A stretch of DNA of 64,000 nt from Cyathus striatus (GCA_025738555.1 JAOVFP010000002.1:7688001-7752000); one strand, 5' to 3'; counted from the stretch's first letter, positions 11,235-23,676 are shown. Notes: generated by a model from the sequence alone, not told the origin. Program-made: numbers and translations.

Positions 11235-13763
11235 ATGACTCTTACGTTGATAAACGCGTTTATTCTGATTCCTGTCTTTTGGGTAGGATGGAGGTACATC
11301 AAACGTTACATATTCAGGGACCCTCTCGAGAACATTCCAGGACCGCCCTCATCGTCTCTCTTAAAAGGTGAAAAATACATAAGCACGCTTATAGTTTCCC
11401 TTTGCTCTAAACCTACTACTTTAGGAAATATTCATAAGGTATTCAATGCCAATGCATGGCAGTTCCACAAAGATCTTGCAGCACAGTGTATGTAGCTGGC
11501 TATCTCTTTTCTGTCCGTGGTGATAGATAATTCGCAAATCTCAGATGGAAGTGTTGTCAGAATCAAAGCTTTGCTAGGGGTAATATTGCCTCACTATTAA
11601 ACCTTTGACAATACTAAATCTAGTCTTATTAGCAAACCTACCTGTATATCTTTGACCCTAAGGCTATGCATCATGTTGTTGTGAAGGTCACTATCATTCA
11701 CGGAAATTTAGTATACAAAGATAACAATTTCATCTTTCAGGATCAATACATTTACGAGAAAATGGTCGAAGGCAGTAGATTGATGTTTGGAGAGGGACTT
11801 TTGGGCTCTCTAGGTAAGGAGTTTGATTTCGCAGCCACAACATCGACCTTAATAATCTTGACCAAATTCACACATAGCAGGTGACAGGCACAGAAGGCAA
11901 CGAAAAATGTTGAACCCAGTGTTTTCCATTGTGCACATGAGAGAAATGAGTGAGTTTTTGTGGCGTTCTCATTAGAGGTGGTCGCTGACCATGTGATATT
12001 GTATATTAGTTCCCATATTTTGGGCCGTGTCTCAGAAGGTAGCAATACATTACCATATGAACGTTCTGAGTATTAACCCAGTTGTTACACCTACGCAGCT
12101 TCATGATACACTTGCGTCTAAGGTAAAAAACAGCGCGCAAGAGGTACATGAGATACTCAACTGGCACGTCTCTAGATGGGTTACTAATTGGGTGCATTAT
12201 AGATTGACATAACACATTGGATGACTCGCATGGCTCTCGAACTGATTGGTCAAAGTGGACTAGGTTACTCGTTCGACCCACTGACAGCACACGGTACACC
12301 GCATCCTTACAGTGCAGCCGTCAAACAACTTGTGTAAGTGCGACCGAATTATCATATAAAATTTACTGTTGACTTTAGATCAACCTTAGACCTGTTGTTT
12401 CAGCAGTACGCTTGGCACGAGAGTCGGCCCTACCGATCCTTATGAAGATAGGAACGCCAAAGTTCCGACGTTGGATCGTAGATATGATTCCATCTTCCAA
12501 AATATCTAAGCTCAAAGATATAATTGATATAATGCACAACACATCCGTCGAGATACTAGAATCCAAACGAAAAGCATTGGAAGAAGGCGACGAAGCTGTT
12601 ACAAGGCAGGTTGCGCGTGGAAAAGATATTATGAGCATATTGAGTTCGTATTTGTCACAGTCTCACTGTAACTTCGCTCAGTGTTGCAATTGCAGTCAAA
12701 GCAAACATGGAGGCTTCCGAAGAGGATCGTCTCTCAGATCCCGAAATACTGGCTCAGATGTCGTAAGTCTCACACTATGCTGGACTGATATATCTTTAAC
12801 CTATATGCTTTTACAGTACTTTTATTTTCGCTGGGATGGATACAACATCGAATGCACTGTCACGTATTTTATTTTTACTTTCAAAACACCCAGAAGTGCA
12901 GGAGAAACTCCGTCAAGAAATATCTCAAGCACTTAACGGACGTGGAGAACTCATATATGACGAGCTTGAAACACTTCGCTACCTTGATGCTGTCTGTCGA
13001 GAGACTTTGCGTCTGTAAGTAACGCAAGTATACTACCCCTCGGTGATGTCTCTGACTCTTCCCAGGTACCCGCCTGTGTCACAGGTCACTCGTGTGTGCG
13101 TAACCTAGCCCTACGACTATGCTCACAATGGTCAACAACTAATATAACTCAATGCAGTGCTCGCCAAGACATCATTTTACCGCTCCATAATCCCGTGAAA
13201 GGAATCGACGGCAAGGATATGTCTGAAATTTACGTGCCCAAAGATACTCATGTTATTGTTTCCATCATTGCATCTAATCGAAACCCCGACATATGGGGAC
13301 AGGACGCTCATGAATGGAAGCCAGAAAGATGGCTTTCCCCGCTTCCTGACTCAGTCAAGGATGCCCATATACCAGGAGTTTACTCTAATTTGTAGGAGAA
13401 GTGATATATCTTACATTCATGACATTAATACTTGAATTATACAGGATGACATTCCTTGGTGGAAGCAGAGCGTGCATGTGAGTACGAGAGTACCAATAAA
13501 TCCGTATCCTCGTTAATTCAGGAATGTATAGTGGCTTTAAATTTTCGCAACTTGAAATGAGTAAGATAACCTCTGAAGTCTGCTTTTCCAAAAACTAAAA
13601 AACCCTGTTTGTAGAAGTTGTCCTTGCAATGCTCCTAAAGTCGTTCAAATTTGCTCCTTCGGAAAAAGACATCTTCTGGGCCATGAATGGGATATCAACT
13701 CCAAGTGTCGTAGGAGGCGATCCAAACATTCCATGCCTTCCGATAATTGTTTCTCTTGTATGA
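11235..13763 (+). CDS. Cytochrome P450 B (17 exons, 541 aa), paralogue of A
   Basis: Exons: 11235-11367, 11425-11487, 11545-11579, 11633-11686, 11741-11813, 11881-11949, 12010-12038, 12099-12143, 12203-12333, 12390-12643, 12696-12762, 12817-13014, 13066-13095, 13158-13391, 13445-13477, 13532-13560 and 13615-13763. All but one exon have the same length as in P450 A 540 bases upstream; exon 10 is one codon longer. This shows a tandem duplication and supports both models. Motifs: hydrophobic N-terminal anchor, [10 protein letters not shown] hinge, I-helix FAGMDTTSN, CRETLRLYPP, and haem loop FLGGSRACIG. All catalytic landmarks are intact, so an active ER monooxygenase is expected. No substrate can be read from the sequence, and the CYP5150-like label is tentative. 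Confidence 0.9.
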
Positions 13764-14480
13764 GACGCACAAATGCTCGGAAGATCTTGCTACTTTGTAA
13801 TGGCCAAGAATTACGTGTACATATGTATGTATGTATGTCATGACATTAACTGAAATGTAGTGATGGTTTGTAGAAACTTCCTCCATCAAGTTACATTACA
13901 TTTTAAGTGAAAATTTTATGAACTAATGCAAGTTCCCGTTCAATGTTGCACTCGATAAGCCAGTACCACCAACTTTGCCTGCTATGATTGAAATTCTAAC
14001 CTAGTCCTGACAAGCTCTAAGTTCCAACCCAGTTCCAACCCGAGTCCCAGCTACAAGGCCCAAATGCGGCTCTATTATATATAGCCTATTGATCCCCTTT
14101 CGTACCTACTACCCAGTACTTACTAGTACCACCGCCTTCCTGGGCCGCCGGCCACGAGCACGCGTGTTCGCATGCACATCTACCGAAAAGAGAATAAGGT
14201 ATGTATGTATGTAACCGAAGGACGTGCTCCAGCCGCAAGATTTGTAGATTAACTAAAAATTTACATCGTCACACACGTCATCAAGTCACTATGATGTTGT
14301 GCTTTTAATGAACTTCGTAGCAATGCGGTGCATGTTATTATCCGCCACTCGGACTAGAATGCTTCCGTATACTATGCACAGTCTTGTGCAATCTTTTCAA
14401 ATCATAGGCTGTACGTCGCGTTCGGGGACCCAAGTACTCAAAGTCGATATTACTACATGATCTTATTAGGTTGTACTCTA
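13764..14480. other. Intergenic between two P450 types
   Basis: Short TATG microsatellites occur near 13822-13838 and 14200-14212. No coding potential or RNA gene is seen. A related stretch precedes the P450 at 25080 (for example the clause around 24470-24560), so part of this is the duplicated upstream region of the second P450 type. Confidence 0.4.
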
Positions 14481-14483
14481 CAG

Positions 14484-14490
14484 TATATAA
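14484..14490 (+). promoter_or_regulatory. TATA-like element of P450 C
   Basis: TATATAA lies 45-51 bases before the ATG at 14535. The paralogue at 25080 has a comparable AT run at 25033-25040. Confidence 0.4.
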
Positions 14491-14534
14491 CGGTGGTTTG
14501 AACTTCGAGTGTATTCTTCATACAATACTACTTC

Positions 14535-16704
14535 ATGTATTACATTTTAACACTCTCAGCATTCTCATTGATATCCCTCATAATTATTCGTCTCTGCGCT
14601 TGCGGAAGACGAGGGCATGGATTACCTCCTGGTCCACCCGGAATTCCAATTCTTGGAAACGCTCTCGAGTTTCCGACATCGTTCCCGCATATCAGGTTTG
14701 AAGAACTTCATCTACCTATTACTAGCCTTTACTTGTAGTAATCCTGTCCACATATAGATTTACTCAATGGGCTCAAGAATTTGGGGAGATCTACTCGGTG
14801 AGCATTGCATATCTAGCCATCGTCAGCCCTCACTTAACGACGATATTTAAGCTTAAGATCTTCAATCGCACTGCAATTGTGTTGACGAGTACTGAAGCAA
14901 TCAGAGAAATTCTGGATGCTAAAGGCTCAGTTACAGGAAATAGACCTCTTTCGCACATTGTTAATCGGACAACGGATGGACTGATTCTAGCTTTAGAGAA
15001 CATGAGTACGTCTCAGAGACATTGTTGTTTGAATATTGCTGATATTTCGTTAGCAACCAACATATGGAAGAAAGGTAGAAAAACTCTACACAGCTTCTTA
15101 ACCCCCGAAGCACTTAAGCAGCATCATCAAACACAAGAGATCGAATCTATACAATTGTTATCCGACCTTGTCGATTCTCCAAATGTACATTTATTATCAT
15201 TGAATTATTCTCGATACTAAACCAAAGCAAAGGACATATATACACACATTCGCCGCTTGGCGGCATCCACAATGTTCAGTCTCGTCTACGGACAGCGGTT
15301 CCCGAAATATCGTGACAGTGTCCCAGAAGCCTATTTTGAGGGAATAAAGCTACTTAATCAAACTGCAGATCCAGGAGCTCACCCTCCGGTTGACATCCTT
15401 CCATTGTTGAAATTTATTCCAGGGAAGTGGAAGGAGATGTGCAGGGTTGCAAAACAAGTTCGCGATCAGGTGTATGTCCCTCTCCTTAAGGTTTGCGAGG
15501 AGAAGGTAAGAAGCGGTGAAGGGCAAGACAGTTTCATAGGGAAAGTGATTATGGAAAGAGAGAAAAGAAAGCTGGAAATAAAGGAGATTGGGTTCGTCCA
15601 TGCGAATGATCGTTGTTGTAACGACCGTACTGATGATTTTTAGCGGCATTGGAGCGATGCTTATGGATGCTGGGGCAGAAACCACATCATCTTATCTGTT
15701 ATGTGTTTTGATGTCCCTTATTTCGTACCCCGATTTCCAGAAGATAGCACAGGATGAAATTGATGACATAATTGGGAATCAAATACCAACTCTTGAAGAC
15801 ATCAAGAAACTACCCTATCTAAATGCATTTTTAAAAGAGGTGCGTATTGAAATATATTCGTATTAGAATAATCTAACTTTTGTAAACAACAGGTGATGAG
15901 ATTTATACCCATCTTACCCATTGGAATTCCACATGTTTCAACTGAAGATGTAATGGTGCGAATCTCTTACTCACAACTTTTAAGATACCTCTATTGAGTA
16001 AAACAGTACAAAGACTACAAACTTCCCAAGGACTCTATTATATTCATGAATACATGTAAGTTGTTCTCTACCATCGCATAAATTCGAAGCTTCATTTTAT
16101 CGTTTAGGGGGGATATATCATAACCCCGGTAATCTCCTCGCTTTTTCCCTGTAAAAAAGTACTTATATTTCGATATAAGATCTCTTTCCAAATCCTGATG
16201 TATTCATCCCCGAACGACACTTAATCTCTAAAGATTATGTGGAATCAAAAGTACGAGGAAATCTTGTTTTTGGAGCTGGGCGGGTAACTATGCTTCCCTT
16301 TTCAGCGTAGTGCATGGCATAACTCGTTTGCAATTTGTAGCGGATCTGCCCTGGAGAACAAATGGCTATGCAGGTAGTGGTGAGTAGTAATAATTACTCT
16401 GCTTCTGAGTATGATTGGATGAGATATTCTTTATTAGCCTTTGAATGTTATGAGACTGCTCTGGGCTTTTTCATTTGAAAAGGATGGCTCAGGAACTGGA
16501 AGTATCGAGATGAGTGCATTTATGAAGGTAATATCATGCATGATATATGATTGGTAATACTTCTAAGCAATTATACAGCCTGGATTGGCACTATCGCCTC
16601 TCCCATTCACTTGCAAAGTAACTCCTCGGAACGAAAAGAGGATATCATTAATCAAGGAAACCTTCGTTGCTTTACCGCTTTCCTCAGCCGTACCAAATTT
16701 GTAG
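14535..16704 (+). CDS. Cytochrome P450 C (13 exons, 510 aa), second family
   Basis: Exons: 14535-14695, 14758-14797, 14852-15005, 15054-15184, 15233-15591, 15644-15839, 15893-15955, 16007-16055, 16108-16128, 16180-16283, 16341-16379, 16438-16527 and 16579-16704. The protein has an N-terminal anchor, hinge GLPPGPPGIPILGNA, I-helix LMDAGAETTSSYL, a region FLKEVMRFIPILPIGIPH carrying the ExxR motif, and haem loop FGAGRRICPGEQMA split by an intron after the Arg codon. This E-class group I style, with RRICPG and a Pro-rich hinge, resembles fungal CYP64-like (O-methylsterigmatocystin oxidoreductase-like) enzymes, which is a family resemblance only. It shares gene structure with the copies at 25080 and 33066 and is unrelated in structure to P450s A and B. 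The 3' flank is cut by a transposon at 16768. Confidence 0.88.
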
Positions 16705-16965
16705 TTAGGAATGCTAGGTAGCTGTATTGATGCTACGGGGAGTTGTGCTTCTTGTTTTATGCTAGTACTGTATAAATACGACCAAGTGTTCGGTGACGCG
16801 TCACACGAGGTCATGAACAGGAACAGATGTCCTGTTTGTCACATGTCACGGACAAGTTTGAACAGAGGTACAACAGATTTAAAATATTGAAAAAAACAGT
16901 CTTAAAATCATTGTGATTCACTCAAATTTCAGTATAGCATATTATTAGAAGTACTAGCCCGTTAT

Positions 16966-17652
16966 CTAGTGCTCCTCATAAGATGTAGATGAATACAATA
17001 CATTTTTCTTTTTACTTCTCTTACTGTGTCTCATTTTTCCCACAACCTCAACTAAAGTAGCATTCTGCTTCTGTGGAAAGCTCAAGCCCACCCAGTGGGC
17101 TGACCTTGTATGTTGACAATCCATTACCCTTTTGTAATAGCTCTCTCCCTTGCGCATTTGACTCCAAATGCTGCATGATAACTTCAACAGGTATCGCAGA
17201 GTCTGAAATAAAACACTCTTCTGCAATGAGCTCGCCATGGTCCAACATAAAATCTTGATCAGCATCAGCAACTATAGCATCATGAGCTTGGGAAAGGTAC
17301 GTAACGAGCATTTCCATAGCTCCACCAGATGTAAACCCACTAATATCACCACTGCAGGGAACATTGTCGAGCAAATGAAGTATGTAGTTGCATGTGTTTC
17401 ATTAGTCCAATGATCTATATGTTCCCTGGTGCTTCAATAGAAATAACTCAGTAGCAGCTCATCTCTCCTTCAATTCCACAAGAAGCGAGACCTCAGCCTG
17501 TACAAAATAACCCAAGCTGGATATGACAATATTGATATCATGGCATCTGTAACATGGGCATATAGGACTGAAAATTCTCCATTGGCTGCCCATCTTTGAG
17601 TTGCAAGCTTCGCTATGATGTCCTGCGGAGGAACAGGTGCAGACCCCAACAC
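16966..17652 (-). pseudogene. Unknown protein remnant carried by the TIR element
   Basis: Two minus-strand frames look like real protein. One, at 17652-17470, contains QDIIAKLATQRWAANGEFS. The other runs from about 17390 to 17048 and contains DNVPCSGDISGFTSGGAMEM and an acidic stretch DADQDFMLDHGELIAEE. They probably were exons of one gene, but a stop lies just upstream of the second and no clean junction was found. I do not recognise the family and do not call it a transposase. It lies wholly inside the TIR element, so it is either element cargo or a degraded element gene. Confidence 0.4.
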
Positions 17653-18016
17653 ATCGATACTACTACTCCATGATTAGATATAACTTGTAAGTAATACATG
17701 TCGAACTGTAAACTGGTCCGGCTCGCTTTGTTCCTCACAGTACGGCATTCACTATAAAAAATTGGCACTTATGCGGGGGATAAGTATACGAGTTTGACGA
17801 TCCTCAGCGATCCTCCCATTCTTTTCCAAACGAGTAAAATGACGATGAACGGAAGCCGCTAATTGACCCCTGATGCGGATTCAAGGCTCCACAGAGTCGG
17901 CGTGTCGGCTTATGTCATGTGCTACCTGATGTAATTAGCATTGAGTCATTTGAACACTTGGCAACCGTGAACAGATTATGCATATGTCACGCATCACATA
18001 AGCTGTTGAACACAGG

Positions 18017-18484
18017 TGTAGAAATCTAGAGTAGATCACTCAGCGTCGTAAACAACGGCTATATATTGGATAAGTACCTAGAGTAGATCACTAGGTATTT
18101 GTAAGTAATAGTACAGTATGTACAAGTAAACGAGAACTCACCTCAGCGTCATAAACAACGGCTGAGGTGTACTAGCTAAATTACAAGGTATATATACACA
18201 ATGAGTCCTTTACTCCGAGAGAAAGGAGTAAGCTACATAAGAGGGAAAGCTTGTGGCCAAGAGCATACTGTACAGTGCAGTAGCAGTGTAACACGAGTGA
18301 GTATTAGTACAAAGTAAAGGGCGGCATAGTGAAACAGAAATGATACATTATATATACAGTATAATATCTTGCCGCGCAATGACCATATGACCTTGGTGGC
18401 TGCTGAGTGAATACGAGTGCGTGCGATCTAATGGAAAGCGGGACAGAGCAGATCGGAACTTGAGGGCGTTTGTATAATTCAACA
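18017..18484 (-). repeat. 3' LTR of the copia element
   Basis: 468 bp, downstream LTR in element orientation. It contains two internal near-repeats of a hexamer-like clause (CTAGAGTAGATCACT at 18026 and 18080) and the run TATATATAC near 18190. It is nearly identical to 23142-23609. Confidence 0.9.
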
Positions 18485-18499
18485 CTCCCCCTCAAACCC
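18485..18499 (-). other. Polypurine tract of the copia element
   Basis: Reads GGGTTTGAGGGGGAG on the minus strand directly before the 3' LTR. It overlaps the stop codon of the RNase H domain at 18492-18494. This is the expected plus-strand priming site. Confidence 0.75.
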
Positions 18500-21400
18500 T
18501 AGCGAGTCCAAGTTCGCTGGTGAAATGCTTGACCTTCGCGGATGGTAATGCCTTCATGAATATGTCAGCTACCATGTTGTCGGTTGGGCAATAAACGAGA
18601 CGAATCGATCCTTCTTCAACGATCCAGTGAATGAAATGATAGCGTACGTCAATGTGTTTTGTACACGCGTGGTATTGGTGATCCTTCGTGAGGGCTATTG
18701 CGGATTGGTTGTCGCAAAAAAGGGTGGTGGGGGCGAGGTTGAAACCGAAAATTTGAGTAATAAGTGAACGAAGCCAAAGGGCTTCCTTCGAGGTGTGCGT
18801 TGTGGCGATGTACTCGCTCTCGGTCATTGAGAGTGATATAATTTCCTGTCGTTTAGAAGAACACGAAATGGCACCACCATTTAGAATAAAAGTGTACCCT
18901 GAGATGGCGTGTCTATCCTCAGACATATTGCCATCTGCATCTGAATACCCTGCTAAAACTGTGGATTCACCACCAAAACCCAACCACAAGTCCCTCGTGC
19001 CCTTCAAATACCGGAGAATTCGTTGCACAGCTTCCCAGTGAGCAGGACCAGGAGTAGACATAAAACGGGAGACAGTTTGAAGAGGGAATGCTAGGTCTGG
19101 GCAAGTTCCTAAGACGGCATAATTGATAGAGCCTACTGCTTCAGAGTAGGGGATGGTAGGGGATGTTGCGCATGAACGCGAAGTTGCGAGTCAAAGACAG
19201 AGACTGAGCAGAAGTAAGGTGGACACTCGGGTCCATAGGGATGGAAAGGGGCTTTGCATCTTGCAAGTTGAAATGACAGAGGATGGAGTCGATGTATGAA
19301 CATTGAGAAAGGTAGAGGGCACGACATTCACAAACACGGCGGACTTCGATTCCGAGTAGCCAATGCAACTCACCCAAATCGGTAATGTCCACGTGACCAG
19401 CAATTCGGATTTTGAACCGGTTGATCAATGAAAGGCTTGTTGCCACCAGTGTGCAATTGTCTACGTGCACAAGTACAACTGTCAATTCCTTCCCTCCTTC
19501 CTCCTTGTTGATAAATACACTCTGGTCTACCTCGCAATGCTCGAATCCCATGGAATCTATCAAGATCTCACAGAGTCTCTGGTACCATTGCCTACCAGAC
19601 TGCTTCAAGCCATAGAGGGTTTTATGGAGGAAACACACCTTGCCAGAGGAATTGGGGGCTGTATAGCCAGGGGGCTGGCGCATATAGATTTTTTCGTTAT
19701 CGGTAAGCTTTCCATTTAAATATGTGCCCTTTATATCGATCTGGTGAAGCTCCAGGTCCATAGCCGCCACAATTGCAAGCACTGCACATATCGACGTGAG
19801 TCGTGCTACTGGCGCAAATGTGTCGAAGTAATTGACACCCAGTACCTGCAAGAACCCCTGTGCAACCAAACACACCTTGTATTGTACGACACTTCCGTTG
19901 GCGTCCTTCTTGGCTCTGAAGACCCATTTCGAGCCAACAACATTCGCATCTTCTGGAGGATCAACAAGCTCCCAAGTCCCCATTTCCCCCAGAGTTGCCA
20001 ACTCTTCCTCAATTGCTCATTCCCAGAGAGGCCAATCTGGCCTGGACTTCGCCTCAGTGAGGTGCTGAGGCTCCAGCACTTCCGCCTCACTGATTTCGGC
20101 TGCCATCGTGTACTCTTCAATGTAATCCACTGCCATAATCCAGTCTGTGGATCCCTCCCCCTCAAACACCATAGGCTCGCGTTCGGCCACTGGTTCTGGT
20201 TCAGGGTGCGACATTTGGACACCGACCAGTACGATAGGTGCATTACGATGGTTCGTATACACCACCATTCCATCCAACAACTCCTGTATGCGTGCGGATG
20301 GTTTCAACATTCAACGTGGGCGTCCTTGGAGCTCAGGAGGCACAATATCTGGAGGACTAGCACTGGGAGGGTCGACACTATGCGGTGGGGAAGGCTTTGC
20401 TGGAGTAAAAGGGACAGGGGAGGATGAATTTTCGGGTTTTGCGCTATCAGAGGCTGGGGAGGGCATCGTTTCACTTGATTTTGAGGCAAGTAAGTCAGCG
20501 GGAGTCTCGATAGTGAACTCCCAATCCTCCCCCTCGAGATGACTGGCTGATGCACCTGTTTTATCGAAATAGATATTTCTTTCAACACTGACTGTGTGCA
20601 TATCAGGCCAATATACGCGTACGCCCTTCGATTGCTTGTCAATACCCATCCAGCGTCCCTCGCAAACACGCCCTCCTAACCTATTCCCCTTCTCGACATG
20701 CACCCACACCTTCTCACCCCACTCTCGCACGTCACGCAAGTCAGGCTTCCTGTTAAAAGTAGCCTTGTATGGTGTCATCTCCGAAAGTGCACGAGTTGTT
20801 GTGTGGTTCATCAACCACACTACGTGTCGCGCCACCTCACCCCAAAGGGATTTCAGTAGTCTGCTAGCATGCAACAGTGCTCAAATGCGCTCAACGATGG
20901 TCCAGTTTCGGCATTCCGCAACTCCGTTCTGTGAAGGAGTATCGTGCACAGTCAATTTCTGCTGTGTACCTTTGCTCTTAAGGTGGCCAATGAAGTCCTT
21001 CCCCATGTACTCTCCCCCTCGATTCGAGTGCAAGGTCCTGATCTTGGCATTCACATTCATGTCTGCCCAGGCCTCATACTCCTTGTAGGCTTCAAAAGCC
21101 TCATCCTTGGATTTAAGGAGGTACAGGTGAGTTAAGCGTGTCTTATTGTCAACAAAGGTGATATAATACTTCTTCCTAGCTTTTGTTGCAACAGGGGCTG
21201 GTCCCCAGAGGTCAGAGTGGACCTCTCCACCAAAAACGGTCGCACAGTCACCCTTGTGCTGCCGTGGGACTGATTTCCGTGTCGCCTTTGCATACACACA
21301 AGACTCACAAAAGAACGGATCACCTGAGGATAAGTTTTCGAGCCGTATTCCAGTTACAAAGCCTTTCTCAACAAGGCGCTTTGCGGTTTCAGGAGAAATG

Positions 21401-23073
21401 TGGCCCATGCGACAGTGAAATTTATCCAGCGTCACTGTCTCGTCAGCTGCATTTGCTGTATCTGGCTCATGTACCATACAGTACAGTCCCTTTCCTCGCT
21501 TGGGAATCTGCGCTACTACAGCACTGTCAACACCTTGAATTACACATTTGCTGCCAGCAAATGTGACTGCAAATCTGGCATCATCAAGCATGCCTACTGA
21601 AATTAAGGTGTACCCCACTTCTGGAGAGTACAAAACCTCCGTGAGGCGTAGCTGCGAGATATCAATACTGTTTGGTACATTGATTACCATCTCGCCCTGC
21701 CCTATTGCACTGAATTTGTGCTTACTGGCAGCCTTAAAAATGCATGGGGGGATTTCTTGAAGGCTTGTAAATGTGTTGTGGTATGGTGAAATGTGCTGTG
21801 TGCACCTGGATTTGACTATCTCCATGCGTGGAGATTCTGTGGACACGCTGTCGATTACAGCATTAGCGGCAGAGATTTCCTCTGAGTCTGAGGCTGATTC
21901 CTGGGATATATTATCCCACTCGCATTCAGATTCCCCCAGTGACTCCCAACTTGCTGCCATTTCATCGCCCACCTCCAAGAAACTGTTGTCACTACCTAAG
22001 GGCTTGTCGTCTTCACTCGCAAAAGCTGAAGACTCATACAGCATTTCCTCTAGCTCAAAATCGCTGTCCAAAAATGCCGCAAAACCGCCCTCTAGTTCAG
22101 AATCGGAGTTGAGTGCGGCGTTTGCAGATCCAGCTGTTTGCTTGGAGGACGCCGACTGCTCCTTCTCCATCTTAGCCTTTGGGCAATTGTGTTTCCAATG
22201 GCCTGTCTCCTTGCAATAAAAGCAAGCGCCCCTCGCCTTCTTATCCAACCCCTTTCCTCCACTTGAGGTGGCCGCGAGTGCAACATCTGGTTCACTCTCT
22301 TGCGTTTTCTTATAACACATCCGCTGCCTCGAATCCCTGGAGTACTCTTCCAAGATTGCAGAAATCAAATCATCTGGCTTCACTGGTCTGCCCCACATTT
22401 TTGCGGTAGCCAGCAAACTTGAAGCAAACTTGGACAGATGAATAGGTAAGCTTGAAATGATTGTAGAACAATAATCATTTTCACTGATGTCCACCCCTAG
22501 CGAGAGCAACTTGATACGACGTTTCCGCAAATTGTCCAAGAATTCTTTCACGTTGCCTTTCAGTGGGCAATGCGAATCGAGGAAACCCTGTCATAAGTCA
22601 GTTTGCTCAAATGCTCCCTTGTCAGTATACTCCCTAACAATCGTTTCCCAGCGCTCCTGCACCGTCAACTTGTCTTTGATCAACATCAAAGCTGAGTCGG
22701 GGATTTTCTGGGTAAGTAAAGACTTTGCTGAGCACTTGTCTTTGTCCCACTGAACAATATCCCCAGGTGTGACTGTGTCCGATGGTGGACTAGTGGCAGA
22801 AGCATCTCCCTCTGAAGGCTGGCTTGGTGCAGCAGCACCCTCGGTACCTTTGGCAGGAGGAGGACTGGAAACAGCGGCAGCAGTAGCAGGAACTGCTGGC
22901 ACGTGAGTCAACACAGGGCATGGGGTCGAGCTGTCAAAATGACCCCAGTACCCTTTTGCCTCCACGGCGTCCTGGAAACGAAACGAGAAAACAGTCCAGT
23001 TTAAACTGTTTGCGTCCAATTTCGGCACAGAACCTGGGAGCGTGTCAGAGAGCGATGTAGATTGGGTAGACAT
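18492..23073 (-). pseudogene. Copia gag-pol polyprotein, broken
   Basis: Reads from ATG at 23073 to the stop at 18492-18494. Gag includes a CCHC knuckle, CFYCKETGHWKHNC, near 22185-22235. Integrase shows the HHCC zinc site near 21310-21420 and the first catalytic Asp in VHSDLWGP. The second is Asn (HSNRGGEY, about 21015-21035), and the Glu remains in GVAEC. Reverse transcriptase runs about 20001-19141, with the active-site pair as HVDN instead of an Asp pair (about 19456). RNase H is at 19061-18492. In-frame TGA codons lie at 22591, 20881, about 20308 and 20014; each is one C-to-T change from CGA. A duplicated 10-mer GTAGGGGATG at 19146-19165 shifts the frame between reverse transcriptase and RNase H. 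Confidence 0.88.
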
Positions 23074-23125
23074 GATAAAAGTAAGTTCAACACATTGTAA
23101 AATTTGTTTCTTTAAGTTAACAGCA

Positions 23126-23141
23126 GGCGGGGCCCATAACC
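23126..23141 (-). other. Primer-binding site (half-tRNA type)
   Basis: Directly inside the 5' LTR the minus strand reads GGTTATGGGCCCC. This is one mismatch from the complement of the initiator-tRNA-Met anticodon arm (GGGCTCATAACC), not its 3' end. Copia-type elements are known to prime from a cleaved initiator tRNA, so this supports classification. Confidence 0.65.
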
Positions 23142-23609
23142 TGTAGAAATCTAGAGTAGATCACTCAGCGTCGTAAACAATGGCTATATATTGGATAAGT
23201 ACCTAGAGTAGATCACTAGGTACTTGTAAGTAATAGTACAGTATGTACAAGTAAACGAGAACTCACCTCAGCATCGTAAACAACGGCTGAGGTGTACTAG
23301 CTAAATTACAAGGTATATATATGCAATGAGTCCTTTACTCCAAGAGAAAGGAGTAAGCTACATAAGAGGGAAAGCTTGTGGCCAAGAGCATACTGTACAG
23401 TGCAGTAGCAGTGTAACACGAGTGAGTATTAGTACAAAGTAAAGGACGGCACAGTGAAACAGAAATGATACATTATATATACAGTATAATATCTTACCAC
23501 GCAATGACCATATGACCTTGGTGGCTGCTGAGTGAATACAAGTGCACGCGATCTAATGGAAAGCGGGACAGAGCAGATCGGAACTTGAGGGCGTTTGTAT
23601 AATTCAACA
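23142..23609 (-). repeat. 5' LTR of the copia element
   Basis: 468 bp, upstream LTR in element orientation, starting TG and ending CA on either strand. All differences from 18017-18484 that I counted (about 14) are transitions and most fall in CG/TG/CA contexts. Confidence 0.9.
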
Positions 23610-23676
23610 ACAGGATGCAAGTGTTCAAAGCCATCATGCTCAAAAGGCACGAACACTTGGTCGTATTGATACAGTA

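Larger units (their letters stand above)
18017..23609 (-). mobile_element. Ty1/copia LTR retrotransposon (5.6 kb, decayed)
   Basis: Two 468-bp LTRs (18017-18484 and 23142-23609) start TG and end CA. They are flanked by the 5-bp target duplication ACAGG (18012-18016 and 23610-23614). On the minus strand the order is gag with zinc knuckle, integrase, reverse transcriptase, RNase H, which is copia order. The primer-binding site lies directly inside the right LTR and a purine tract directly inside the left one. The coding part has four in-frame TGA codons and a frameshift, so the copy cannot act on its own. LTRs differ at about 14 sites, all transitions. Confidence 0.92.
16768..23674. mobile_element. 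TIR DNA transposon, itself hosting a copia retrotransposon
   Basis: The left end CTGTATAAATACGACC at 16768 and the right end, whose reverse complement reads CTGTATCAATACGACC, form TIRs of about 27 bases with one mismatch. They are flanked by TA at 16766-16767 and 23675-23676. The 3' flank of the paralogous P450 at 25080 (near 27310-27370) shows the same surrounding sequence without the insert, which confirms both ends. Without the LTR element the transposon is about 1.3 kb. It carries a minus-strand gene remnant at 16966-17652. The TA duplication suggests a Tc1/mariner-like mechanism, but no recognisable transposase is present. Confidence 0.75.

Noticed and set aside
17048..17652. Calling the TIR-element protein a transposase
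   Set aside because: No DDE motif, no helix-turn-helix and no known transposase wording can be seen.
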